Shown: positions 25,955 through 34,079 of the stretch, one piece after another
Position numbering within the stretch: position 1 is the stretch's first letter
Layout of the letters: every line of letters begins with the position of its first letter
Source of the DNA: an uncultured Lachnospiraceae bacterium
Lineage (GTDB): Bacteria > Bacillota > Clostridia > Lachnospirales > Lachnospiraceae
Length of the DNA: 64,000 nucleotides
Assembly: GCA_947589315.1 (NCBI GenBank)
Contig: CANPZE010000007.1
Location: 1-64,000 of the forward strand
Direction of reading: 5' to 3'
The notes under the pieces: model-generated
What the model was told of the DNA's origin: nothing
Databases searched by the model: none
Seen by the model: only the letters and a program-made list of their open reading frames with translations
Translations under genes and position numbers: made by a program

Positions 25955-25981
25955 AAGGGCGGCAGATACTGCCGCCCTTTT
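25955..25981 (+). terminator. Intrinsic terminator after the hom operon
   Basis: AAGGGCGGCAG / CTGCCGCCCTT, an 11-bp perfect stem with a 3-base loop, then TTTT. Only 16 bp separate it from the tex start. Confidence 0.85.
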
Positions 25982-25996
25982 AGAAATGAGGAAAAA

Positions 25997-28312
25997 ATGG
26001 ACATTGAAAAGACAATAGCGCAGGAACTGGGAATTAAGGAATGGCAGGCGCAGGCAGCCGTGAAGCTGATTGATGAAGGAAATACGATCCCCTTCATTGC
26101 CAGATACCGGAAGGAGGCCCACGGCTCCCTGGATGACGAACAGTTGCGAAACCTTCATGAGAGGCTGGTATATCTGAGGAATCTGGAGGAGAAGAAGACG
26201 CAGGTGCTGTCCAGCATCGAAGAGCAGGGCAAGCTGACGCCGGAGCTGCGGGAACAGATCGCAGGAGCCCAGACCCAGGTAGAGGTAGAGGATCTGTATC
26301 GTCCCTATCGCCCTAAAAGGAGGACACGCGCTACCGTAGCCAGAGAAAAAGGCCTGGAAGGGCTGGCCAGCCTGATCCTCGCTCAGGAGACGGAGCTGCC
26401 TTTAGAAGAGGAGGCAAAGGCTTATCTCTCAGAGGAGAAAGAAGTACCGACTGTGGAGGAGGCGATTGCCGGTGCCCGGGATATCATTGCGGAAGAGATC
26501 TCCGACAATGCAGATTACCGCAGCTATATCCGCAGGCTTACTATGGAGGAAGGTAAGATCATTTCTACAGCGAAGGAAGAAAATGCCCAATCAGTTTATG
26601 AAATGTATTATTCCTTCGAGGAAGGAGTATCCAAGATTGCCGGCCATCGGGTGCTGGCTTTGAACCGCGGGGAGAAGGAGAAGTTCCTGGCCGTAAAGCT
26701 GGAGGCTCCGGAGGACAGGATTCTGCAGTATCTGCGTACTAAGATCATTACGATTGGCAATACTAATACCGGATCCGTCCTGGAGGAAGCGATCGAGGAC
26801 AGTTATAAACGGCTGATCGCTCCTGCTATTGAGAGGGAGATCCGTAATGATTTGACGGAAAAGGCAGAAGATGGAGCGATCAAGGTCTTCGGCAAGAATC
26901 TGGAACAGCTGCTGATGCAGCCTCCCATCGCCGGCAGGACGGTGCTGGGATGGGATCCGGCCTTCCGTACCGGCTGTAAGCTGGCGGTAGTAGATCCTAC
27001 GGGAAAGGTGCTGGACACTACTGTTGTTTATCCCACGCCTCCTCAGAATAAAGTGGAAGAGACGAAACGGGTCGTAAAAGCCTTGATTGAAAAGTATGAT
27101 ATTTCCCTGATCTCTGTGGGGAATGGGACGGCATCCCGGGAATCGGAAATGATCATTGCAGATATGCTCCGGGAATTGAAAAAGCCGGTGCAGTATATTA
27201 TTGTCAATGAGGCAGGAGCTTCTGTATATTCTGCCAGCAAGCTGGCCACCCAGGAGTTCCCGAACTTCGATGTGGGGCAGAGGAGCGCGGCATCCATTGC
27301 CAGAAGGCTGCAGGATCCGTTGGCAGAGCTGGTGAAGATTGACCCTCAGTCTATCGGAGTGGGGCAGTACCAGCATGATATGAACCAGAAGAAGCTGTCG
27401 GAAGCTCTCCATGGCGTGGTAGAGGATTGTGTAAATAAAGTAGGGGTAGATCTGAATACAGCATCCGCCTCCTTGTTAGAGTATATTGCGGGAATTTCCA
27501 AGACGGTGGCGCAGAACATTGTAACCTACCGGGAAGCCAATGGAAGGTTTACTGACCGCAAACAATTGCTGAAGGTAACTAAGCTGGGGCCCAAGGCATT
27601 TGAACAGTGCGCCGGCTTTATGCGGATCCAGGACGGAGATAATCCTCTGGATGCTACCAGCGTACATCCGGAATCTTATGATGCGGCCAGGGGACTGTTG
27701 GCCAGGCTGGGGCTGACTATGGAGGATGTAAAGCAATTGCAGGTACAGGCGTCCAGGCGTGGGACGGAGAAAAAGGTACAGCCGAAGGCAAAGAAGGAAT
27801 TTGTGGTACGCAATACCAGTTCTGCTTTTGGCGCCGCCTTTGCCAGGGCATTTTCCCAGGGAGGCATAGAGCTTCCACAGGAAAAGGAAGACAATGGCAG
27901 GGGGAATAGGCCGGCTGGCCTGGCGGCAAGAGTGAAGGACAGGAAAAAGATGGCGCAGGAATTGTCTATAGGGGAAATCACACTGGAGGATATTCTGAAG
28001 GAGCTGGAAAAACCGGCCAGAGACCCCAGAGACGAAATGCCGCGGCCAATCCTGCGCACGGACGTACTGGAAATGAAGGATCTGAAGGAAGGAATGATCC
28101 TAAAAGGGACAGTGCGTAATGTGATCGACTTTGGCGCTTTTGTGGATATCGGCGTGCATCAGGATGGACTGGTCCATATTTCCCAGATGTCGGACAAAAA
28201 GTTTGTAAAGCATCCTTTGGATGTGGTCAGCGTGGGTGATATCGTGGATGTTCAGGTGATGAGCGTAGATCTGAAAAAGCAGAGAATTCAGCTTACAATG
28301 AAATTGAAATAA
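25997..28312 (+). CDS. tex: Tex-family RNA-binding transcription accessory protein
   Basis: 771 residues. Tex N-terminal helical domain begins IAQELGIKEWQAQAAVKLIDEGNTIPFIARYR; a YqgF/RNase H-like domain follows (VLGWDPAFRTGCKLAVVD), then helix-hairpin-helix repeats (TASASLLEYIAGISKTVAQNI) and a C-terminal S1 domain (GTVRNVIDFGAFVDIGVHQDGLVH). Tex binds nucleic acids and affects transcription and RNA processing. A lysine-rich insert lies between HhH and S1 (about 590-660), making it longer than the usual 720-740 residues. GAGG lies before ATG 25997. Confidence 0.94.
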   Translation: MDIEKTIAQELGIKEWQAQAAVKLIDEGNTIPFIARYRKEAHGSLDDEQLRNLHERLVYLRNLEEKKTQVLSSIEEQGKLTPELREQIAGAQTQVEVEDLYRPYRPKRRTRATVAREKGLEGLASLILAQETELPLEEEAKAYLSEEKEVPTVEEAIAGARDIIAEEISDNADYRSYIRRLTMEEGKIISTAKEENAQSVYEMYYSFEEGVSKIAGHRVLALNRGEKEKFLAVKLEAPEDRILQYLRTKIITIGNTNTGSVLEEAIEDSYKRLIAPAIEREIRNDLTEKAEDGAIKVFGKNLEQLLMQPPIAGRTVLGWDPAFRTGCKLAVVDPTGKVLDTTVVYPTPPQNKVEETKRVVKALIEKYDISLISVGNGTASRESEMIIADMLRELKKPVQYIIVNEAGASVYSASKLATQEFPNFDVGQRSAASIARRLQDPLAELVKIDPQSIGVGQYQHDMNQKKLSEALHGVVEDCVNKVGVDLNTASASLLEYIAGISKTVAQNIVTYREANGRFTDRKQLLKVTKLGPKAFEQCAGFMRIQDGDNPLDATSVHPESYDAARGLLARLGLTMEDVKQLQVQASRRGTEKKVQPKAKKEFVVRNTSSAFGAAFARAFSQGGIELPQEKEDNGRGNRPAGLAARVKDRKKMAQELSIGEITLEDILKELEKPARDPRDEMPRPILRTDVLEMKDLKEGMILKGTVRNVIDFGAFVDIGVHQDGLVHISQMSDKKFVKHPLDVVSVGDIVDVQVMSVDLKKQRIQLTMKLK

Positions 28313-28314
28313 TT

Positions 28315-28344
28315 TTGCCTTTTATTGTCGATATGTGTTATAAT
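28315..28344 (+). promoter_or_regulatory. Candidate promoter of the sulfate-activation operon
   Basis: TTGCCT (28315-28320), 18 bp, TATAAT (28339-28344). The leader to the first large gene is about 128 bases and holds an upstream ORF and inverted repeats. The -35 starts just after the tex stop codon. Confidence 0.5.
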
Positions 28345-28422
28345 ATGCAAAATGTGGAAGAAAATACTGTTTTGCGAACATAAAAAGGAGCAAGCTGGCC
28401 GGCAGACTATAAGGATGGAGGA

Positions 28423-28468
28423 GTGCATGCTGCCTGTAGGCAATGTCATAGATATGACATAAATGCAC
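28423..28468 (+). promoter_or_regulatory. Leader with an 18-bp palindrome and possible three-stem RNA
   Basis: Nested pairings: outer GTGCAT (28423-28428) / ATGCAC (28463-28468); TGCC (28431-28434) / GGCA (28439-28442) with a 4-base loop; and ATGTCATA-GA-TATGACAT (28443-28460), a perfect 18-bp palindrome. CTGCC (28430-28434) could instead pair with GGCAG at 28401-28405, enclosing the upstream-ORF ribosome site. It could act as a DNA operator, an RNA switch or both. Confidence 0.55.
28427..28462 (+). CDS. 11-codon upstream ORF (leader peptide candidate)
   Basis: ATG 28427 follows a strong GGAGGAG site (28417-28423) and encodes MLPVGNVIDMT before TAA 28460-28462. It is too short for the ORF track. 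The next large gene starts 17 bases after this stop and has no ribosome site of its own, so this ORF may bring ribosomes to it by coupling. The 18-bp palindrome is inside its second half. A second start, ATG 28463, directly follows the stop (TAAATG) and opens a 9-codon frame. Confidence 0.5.
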   Translation: MLPVGNVIDMT

Positions 28469-28478
28469 GCTAGAATAA

Positions 28479-30380
28479 ATGGGAATATTTAGCAGACGTA
28501 TTGATATTAAGAAGGGGACGAAGGTTACCTACAGCGAGGATGACATCCGAAAGCTGGAAATGAATTTTAACCGGGAGTTCAGATCCCAGGAGGGGCCTGT
28601 TATCTATACCCCCTTCCGAAAAGAGCCGCCCCGGGCATATTTGACTCAGCTTCGGGAAATGGTGTTTGAGTCGGTCCTGGACAAGCATCTATATACCTTT
28701 AAACATCTTCTGGTGGTTCCCAACCCATACGGGGTGTCGGTACAGACGGCTCTGATACTGTTTAATACCTCAAAGGAATGCCGGGTAAGGTACCGGGTAC
28801 GGGGCAATACACCGGAGACTGATTTTGTGGGGGAGACAGGAATGAATACCCGCCACCGGGTACCCATCATGGGGCTGTATACTGGCAGGACTAATAAACT
28901 GGTATTAGAACTGCTGGATGAGGAGGGTGAGGTGATCCGGCGGAGGGATCTGACGATTTATGCCAGGGAGCTTCCCCTGAAGATGCGTCAGCTCGTTTCC
29001 CGGGTGGTTCATCAGGAAGCTTCCCAATTTCCGTTTCTGCTGGTCAATGGGCTTCGGTTCAATCCTATTGTGCTGGATCAGGATGGAGAGGTGCGGTATG
29101 CGTTGCAGCTCAAGACGAATAAGATTGGAATGATTCCCTTGCAAAACGGGCACTTTCTGTATCCGGATATTTCTGCCAGCCGTGCAGGAGAGGATGGGGC
29201 TCCCATGACCTGCCAATATCATGAGATGGATTATATGGGGAGGATTTACCGCACCTTTTATCTGGAGTATCCCATACGCCGGGCTGTGGCGCAGGACGGG
29301 GATTCCCTTTTCCTCGTGACCGCCTCTTCTTCAGAATATTCGGGAGACCGTATCCTGCAGGTGGATATGAATAGCGGAAAGGTCCGGAAGCAATGTGATC
29401 TGGTAGATATTCTGGGAGACCGTTACCGGGACCGCAGGGGATGGGTTCCTGTCACCCATATGGAATACCGGGACGGGAAACTTCTTTTAACATTAAAAAG
29501 GTTTCACACCATACTGCTGTTGGGATGGGAGGATTTATCGGTACAATGGATCCTGGCGCCAGAACAGATCTGGAAGGATACGCCGTTAGCCCCATATGTA
29601 CTCAGGCAGGAGGGAGAGATCGGGCTGTTACCGGAATACGCAGCATTTCAGGAGGGGACAGAGGAAAGGCTCCTGGTCTACAATATTCAGGATCCGGGCA
29701 GCATCCCGGTGGAGGGAGAAGCAGGAAGCCCTAAGTCCAGGGCGGCCCTCTATGAGATCGATGCCGGAAAAGGAACCTGCCGGGTCCTGGAACAGGTCAG
29801 GACGGCAAAGGCTGCGCACTTTGGGAAAGCGATTCCCGGGGAAGGCCGGATATTGGCGGCGTCCGGGCTGCTCCAGGAAAGGACGGAGAAACGGCGGGGG
29901 GTTATTGTGGAGGCAGACCTGGCTGCCGGAAAGGCGATCAACCGTTTCATTCTGCGCAGGGGCTTTGGCAATGTCTGGGAATTTACTCCTGATATCTCTT
30001 CCTATGGAACTCCGTTGGACAGGAAGGAGAATGTGATCCTGGGACAGCTGGAACCGCCGGAGAGATTCTGCGGCGAACTGCCGCCTCTTTCCGAGGAAAA
30101 GCTCAAGAAACGGTATTTTGGAAAGATCCATTTATGTGGAAGCCTGCTGCTGTTCCGCTTCTATCCGGGAATGATCCAGAGAGTATATCTGGTGGGGGAA
30201 AAGAATTCCTATGTCCAGGATTATTCCGGGCTGCTGCCCAGGCAGGTACGCAGATCCTTTGGGATCGCCCTGGGTCAGCTGGCCTGTGATGAGTATCGGA
30301 TCTTTGTAGAATATGACGGCAGTGTTTATCAGTTGAAAAACGAGGTCCGTATAGAGACGCAGAAAGATAAGCAACGCTAA
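28479..30380 (+). CDS. Cytoplasmic arylsulfotransferase (ASST)-family protein, probably catalytically altered
   Basis: 633 residues. Residues about 60-170 match the ASST N-terminal beta domain (NPYGVSVQTALILFNT, PIMGLYTGRTNKLVLELLDE); the rest resembles the ASST six-blade propeller (YHEMDYMGRIYRTFYLEYPI, RILQVDMNSGKVRKQCDL). Known ASSTs are exported and transfer sulfuryl groups between phenols through an active-site His. This protein has no signal peptide, and the places where I expect the conserved His-His, His-x-Asn and QHDA segments read YPIRRAV, GWVPVTH and LPEYAAF. An in-frame TAA just upstream fixes the start at or after 28479, yet no ribosome site precedes it. It heads the cysD-cysNC-cysQ cluster. 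Family likely; activity doubtful. Confidence 0.65.
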   Translation: MGIFSRRIDIKKGTKVTYSEDDIRKLEMNFNREFRSQEGPVIYTPFRKEPPRAYLTQLREMVFESVLDKHLYTFKHLLVVPNPYGVSVQTALILFNTSKECRVRYRVRGNTPETDFVGETGMNTRHRVPIMGLYTGRTNKLVLELLDEEGEVIRRRDLTIYARELPLKMRQLVSRVVHQEASQFPFLLVNGLRFNPIVLDQDGEVRYALQLKTNKIGMIPLQNGHFLYPDISASRAGEDGAPMTCQYHEMDYMGRIYRTFYLEYPIRRAVAQDGDSLFLVTASSSEYSGDRILQVDMNSGKVRKQCDLVDILGDRYRDRRGWVPVTHMEYRDGKLLLTLKRFHTILLLGWEDLSVQWILAPEQIWKDTPLAPYVLRQEGEIGLLPEYAAFQEGTEERLLVYNIQDPGSIPVEGEAGSPKSRAALYEIDAGKGTCRVLEQVRTAKAAHFGKAIPGEGRILAASGLLQERTEKRRGVIVEADLAAGKAINRFILRRGFGNVWEFTPDISSYGTPLDRKENVILGQLEPPERFCGELPPLSEEKLKKRYFGKIHLCGSLLLFRFYPGMIQRVYLVGEKNSYVQDYSGLLPRQVRRSFGIALGQLACDEYRIFVEYDGSVYQLKNEVRIETQKDKQR

Positions 30381-30405
30381 ATTATAAAAATAATGGAGGA
30401 AAACA

Positions 30406-31305
30406 ATGAGTCAATTATCACACTTGGAGGAACTGGAGGCAGAGGCGATCTACATTATGCGCGAAGTAGCTGCAGAATGCGAGAAGCCGGTTATGTTGTA
30501 TTCGATAGGAAAGGACAGTTCGGTGATGCTTCATCTGGCATTGAAAGCATTTTATCCGGAGAAACCGCCGTTTCCCTTTCTTCATGTGGATACTACCTGG
30601 AAATTCCGGGAAATGATCGAGTTCCGTGACAAGATGGCTAAGAAGTACGGACTGGAAATGCTGGTGTATACCAATGAAGAAGGAGCAAAGCAGGGGATAA
30701 ACCCCTTTGACCATGGCTCTGCTTACACCGATATTATGAAGACCCAGGCTTTGAAGCAGGCATTGGATAAGTATCAGTTTACTGCGGCTTTTGGCGGCGG
30801 ACGCAGGGATGAGGAGAAGTCCAGGGCCAAGGAGAGGATTTTCTCCTTCCGGAATTCTTCTCATGGCTGGGATCCCAAGAACCAACGGCCGGAAATGTGG
30901 AAGCTGTTTAATACCAAGCTGTTCAAGGGGGAGGAAGTCCGGGTATTCCCTCTCTCCAACTGGACAGAGAAGGATATCTGGCAGTATATCCGTCAGGAGA
31001 ATATAGAGATCCCGTCTCTTTATTACGCTAAGGAACGCCCGGTAGTATACCGGGATGGCAATATCATTATGGTGGACGATGACCGTATGCGGCTGGAGCC
31101 GGGAGAGACTCCGGTTATGAAAAAGGTACGGTTCCGGACCCTGGGCTGTTATCCGCTGACTGGCGGCGTAGAGTCTGAGGCAGACACTTTGGATGCCATC
31201 ATTGAGGAAACACTGAGCGCAGTATCTTCCGAACGTACCAGCCGCGTGATCGACAATGAGGCGGCGGGAAGCATGGAAAGAAGAAAAAGAGAGGGGTATT
31301 TCTAA
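30406..31305 (+). CDS. cysD: Sulfate adenylyltransferase small subunit
   Basis: 299 residues. PP-loop type ATP pyrophosphatase with [18 protein letters not shown] near residue 35, [12 protein letters not shown] and the conserved [20 protein letters not shown] segment. With CysN it makes adenosine 5'-phosphosulfate (APS) from sulfate and ATP. AATGGAGGAAAACA precedes the ATG. cysNC begins 1 bp after its stop, and the ASST-like gene ends 25 bp before it. Confidence 0.96.
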   Translation: MSQLSHLEELEAEAIYIMREVAAECEKPVMLYSIGKDSSVMLHLALKAFYPEKPPFPFLHVDTTWKFREMIEFRDKMAKKYGLEMLVYTNEEGAKQGINPFDHGSAYTDIMKTQALKQALDKYQFTAAFGGGRRDEEKSRAKERIFSFRNSSHGWDPKNQRPEMWKLFNTKLFKGEEVRVFPLSNWTEKDIWQYIRQENIEIPSLYYAKERPVVYRDGNIIMVDDDRMRLEPGETPVMKKVRFRTLGCYPLTGGVESEADTLDAIIEETLSAVSSERTSRVIDNEAAGSMERRKREGYF

Positions 31306-31306
31306 T

Positions 31307-33133
31307 ATGCAAAGTTTACTGAAATTTATCACCTGTGGTAGTGTGGATGACGGAAAATCTACATTGATTGGGCATATGCTTTATGATGCGAAGCTGATCT
31401 TTGCAGATCAGGAAAAGGCCCTGGAATTAGACAGTAAGGTGGGAAGCCGCAATGGGCAGATCGACTACTCTCTGCTGCTGGACGGCCTGATGGCAGAGAG
31501 AGAGCAGGGAATCACGATTGATGTGGCGTACCGTTATTTTACAACGGAGCGCCGGAGCTTTATTGTAGCGGACACACCGGGACATGAAGAGTATACCAGG
31601 AACATGGCGGTAGGAGCTTCCTTTGCTGACCTGGCAGTGATCCTGGTCGATGCCTCCAAGGGGGTACTGGTGCAGACGAAACGCCATACCCGTATCTGTT
31701 CCCTCATGGGAATCCGCCACGTTGTGTATGCGGTAAATAAGATGGACCTGATCAATTATGATAAATATGATTTCCAGGATATCCAGCGTCAGATCAAGCA
31801 GATGGTATCAGAATATAATTTTGAGACCCTGCACATTATCCCGGTATCAGCTACCGAAGGCGACAATGTGACCAAGCCTTCCAACAAAATGGGCTGGTAC
31901 AAGGAAGGAACCCTCCTGGAGTATCTGGAAAATATTGATGTGACAGATCACTCAGACGAGACGGGCTTTGTAATGCCAGTACAGAGAGTGAGCCGCCCCG
32001 ACCATACCTTCCGTGGATTCCAGGGACAGATTGAAGTGGGAGGGATCTCTGTGGGGGATGAAGTGGTGTCTCTGCCCAGCGGGGAGAAGTCCCATGTTAA
32101 GAGTATCCTGAGGACCAATCAGGAAGTAACCACCGCAGGCAAAGGCGAGGCTGTAACGATCCAGCTCGAGGATGAGATTGATGTGTCCAGGGGCTGTATG
32201 CTGGCCAAGGATGTGAATCTCCATTGTGGCAAGATGTTTACCTCCCGCCTCCTGTGGATGGATGATTCCAATCTGGTAGCCGGTAAGAACTATTTCCTGA
32301 AGATCGGTACCAAGATGGTGCCCTGTGTGGTTATGAACATCAAGTACAAGGTGGATGTAAATGAAGGAAACCATGTGCAGACAGACCGCCTGTACAAGAA
32401 TGAGATTGCCTGCTGTGACATTTCCTGCGCAGACAAGATCGTTTATGATGAGTTTGCGCATCATAAAGAGCTGGGCGGATTTATTCTGATCGACCGAGTG
32501 ACCAACATGACTTCGGCCTGCGGTATCGTAGAACACTCTCTCCGCAGGGATGATAACCTGACCTGGCATACAATGGATATTACCCGTGATCTCCGGGCGC
32601 AGCAGAAGGGACAGAACCCGAAGACGATCTGGATGACGGGCCTGTCCGGAGCCGGTAAATCTACGCTGATCAATGAGGTAGAGAAGCGGCTTTTCGCCTT
32701 AGGCAAACATACAATGCTGCTGGATGGCGACAATGTACGTATGGGACTGAACCGGAACTTGGGCTTTAAGGAGCAGGATCGGATCGAGAACATCCGGCGT
32801 GTAGCTGAGGTGGCCAAATTGATGAATGATGCGGGCCTGATCGTCCTGACATCCTTTATCTCGCCTTTTGCCAGCGACCGTCTCAGGGCCAGAGAAATCA
32901 TTGGCGGGGATAACTTTATTGAAATTTATGTCAGCACTCCTCTCGAGGAATGTGAGAAGCGGGATGTAAAGGGGCTGTACAAGAAGGCGCGCGCCGGCGA
33001 AATCCCCAATTTCTCCGGTATCTCCAGCCCATATGAGCCGCCTAAGGATGCGGAAGTGGAGATCAATACCACAGGAAAGACTATAGAGGAGTCGGTGGAT
33101 TACATTATGGAGCAGCTGGAAAGCATACTGTAA
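31307..33133 (+). CDS. cysNC: Sulfate adenylyltransferase large subunit fused to APS kinase
   Basis: 608 residues from ATG 31307 (track start 31256 lies inside cysD). The N-terminal EF-Tu-like GTPase has CGSVDDGKSTLIGHML, ADTPGHEEYTRN and NKMDL; GTP hydrolysis drives APS formation with CysD. The C-terminal APS kinase (from about residue 435) has GLSGAGKST, LDGDNVRMGLNRNLGF, FISPF and the KARAGEIPNFSGISSPYE loop, so the fusion converts sulfate through APS to PAPS. PAPS serves sulfotransferases or assimilatory reduction; no reductase is in this window. Confidence 0.95.
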   Translation: MQSLLKFITCGSVDDGKSTLIGHMLYDAKLIFADQEKALELDSKVGSRNGQIDYSLLLDGLMAEREQGITIDVAYRYFTTERRSFIVADTPGHEEYTRNMAVGASFADLAVILVDASKGVLVQTKRHTRICSLMGIRHVVYAVNKMDLINYDKYDFQDIQRQIKQMVSEYNFETLHIIPVSATEGDNVTKPSNKMGWYKEGTLLEYLENIDVTDHSDETGFVMPVQRVSRPDHTFRGFQGQIEVGGISVGDEVVSLPSGEKSHVKSILRTNQEVTTAGKGEAVTIQLEDEIDVSRGCMLAKDVNLHCGKMFTSRLLWMDDSNLVAGKNYFLKIGTKMVPCVVMNIKYKVDVNEGNHVQTDRLYKNEIACCDISCADKIVYDEFAHHKELGGFILIDRVTNMTSACGIVEHSLRRDDNLTWHTMDITRDLRAQQKGQNPKTIWMTGLSGAGKSTLINEVEKRLFALGKHTMLLDGDNVRMGLNRNLGFKEQDRIENIRRVAEVAKLMNDAGLIVLTSFISPFASDRLRAREIIGGDNFIEIYVSTPLEECEKRDVKGLYKKARAGEIPNFSGISSPYEPPKDAEVEINTTGKTIEESVDYIMEQLESIL

Positions 33134-33173
33134 TGCGGACAGGCGATCCTGGCAAAATAAAATTACGGATAAG

Positions 33174-33205
33174 CGGGGTTTTGCTGACAACAGCAAGCCC
33201 CACTT
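33174..33205 (+). other. Hairpin between cysNC and cysQ
   Basis: GGGGTTTTGCT and AGCAAGCCCC can pair with one bulged base around a 6-base loop. No T-run follows, so it may stabilise or process the transcript rather than end it. Confidence 0.3.
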
Positions 33206-33235
33206 TCATATGAAAGAAGAAAGGACATGGATGGT

Positions 33236-34024
33236 ATGAATTTAGAAAGAGAGCTTCAGGTGGCAAAGGAGGCGGCAGTAAAGGCCGGCGCGGCGATCAT
33301 GGATGTTTATGAGAACGCTGAGGACATGGAGGTTACCTATAAGGACGGAGACATGCCGCTGACAGCAGCGGACAAGGCTTCCAACCGGATCATTGTAGAT
33401 GCTTTAAAAAAGGCTTTTCCGGAATACAGTATCTTGTCCGAGGAAGAAAAGGATGACAGGAGCCGGCTGGAAAATGACTATTGCTTTGTTGTAGATCCCC
33501 TGGATGGGACGAAGGAATTTATCAAGCGGAACGGTCAGTTTACCGTTAATATTGCATTGGCCTACCAGCATAAATCCATTATGGGCGTGATCTATGTCCC
33601 AACGGCTGGGGAACTGTATTACGCAGCGCAGGGCTATGGGGCCTATCTGGATACCCGGGAAGAGACCGGAAAGAAGCTGCAGGTATCGGACCGCACAGAT
33701 ATAAAAGAGCTGCGCATGGTCATGAGCAGCTCCCATGGCTGTGAACAGATGGACCGCCTGTTAGAAAAATATCAATTTAAAAATTTTGTCAAAATGGGAA
33801 GCTCCCTAAAAGGCTGCGTGATCGCAAAGGGAGAAGCAGAGGTATATTACCGCTTTAATCCCACAATGGAATGGGATACCGCAGCAATGCAGTGTATTGT
33901 AGAGGAGGCGGGAGCAATCTTCCGCCAGATGGATGACAGCCCGATGCTCTATAATCGGGAGGACAGCTTGAATGGAAAGGGATTTTATATCATTAACAGG
34001 GCAAAGAATAAGCTGGAATATTAA
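33236..34024 (+). CDS. cysQ: 3'(2'),5'-bisphosphate nucleotidase CysQ
   Basis: 262 residues from ATG 33236; ATG 33227 is in frame but only one or two bases after AAAGGA. Inositol monophosphatase-fold enzyme with the metal sites EE (residues about 67-68), DPLDGTKEFI and EWDTAAMQCIVEEAGA. It hydrolyses 3'-phosphoadenosine 5'-phosphate (PAP), the product left after PAPS-dependent sulfonation or reduction. Its place after cysNC supports real PAPS use in this cell. It is followed by a CHR transporter. Confidence 0.92.
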   Translation: MNLERELQVAKEAAVKAGAAIMDVYENAEDMEVTYKDGDMPLTAADKASNRIIVDALKKAFPEYSILSEEEKDDRSRLENDYCFVVDPLDGTKEFIKRNGQFTVNIALAYQHKSIMGVIYVPTAGELYYAAQGYGAYLDTREETGKKLQVSDRTDIKELRMVMSSSHGCEQMDRLLEKYQFKNFVKMGSSLKGCVIAKGEAEVYYRFNPTMEWDTAAMQCIVEEAGAIFRQMDDSPMLYNREDSLNGKGFYIINRAKNKLEY

Positions 34025-34079
34025 AAGCTTTTCAGGATGGACACCAGTGTAGGAACTATTGCAGGATGGAGATAGCAAT

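Noticed and set aside
28431-28468. Purine-type or other known riboswitch
   Set aside because: There is a possible three-way junction, but loops and junction bases do not match purine, SAM or other classes I know.
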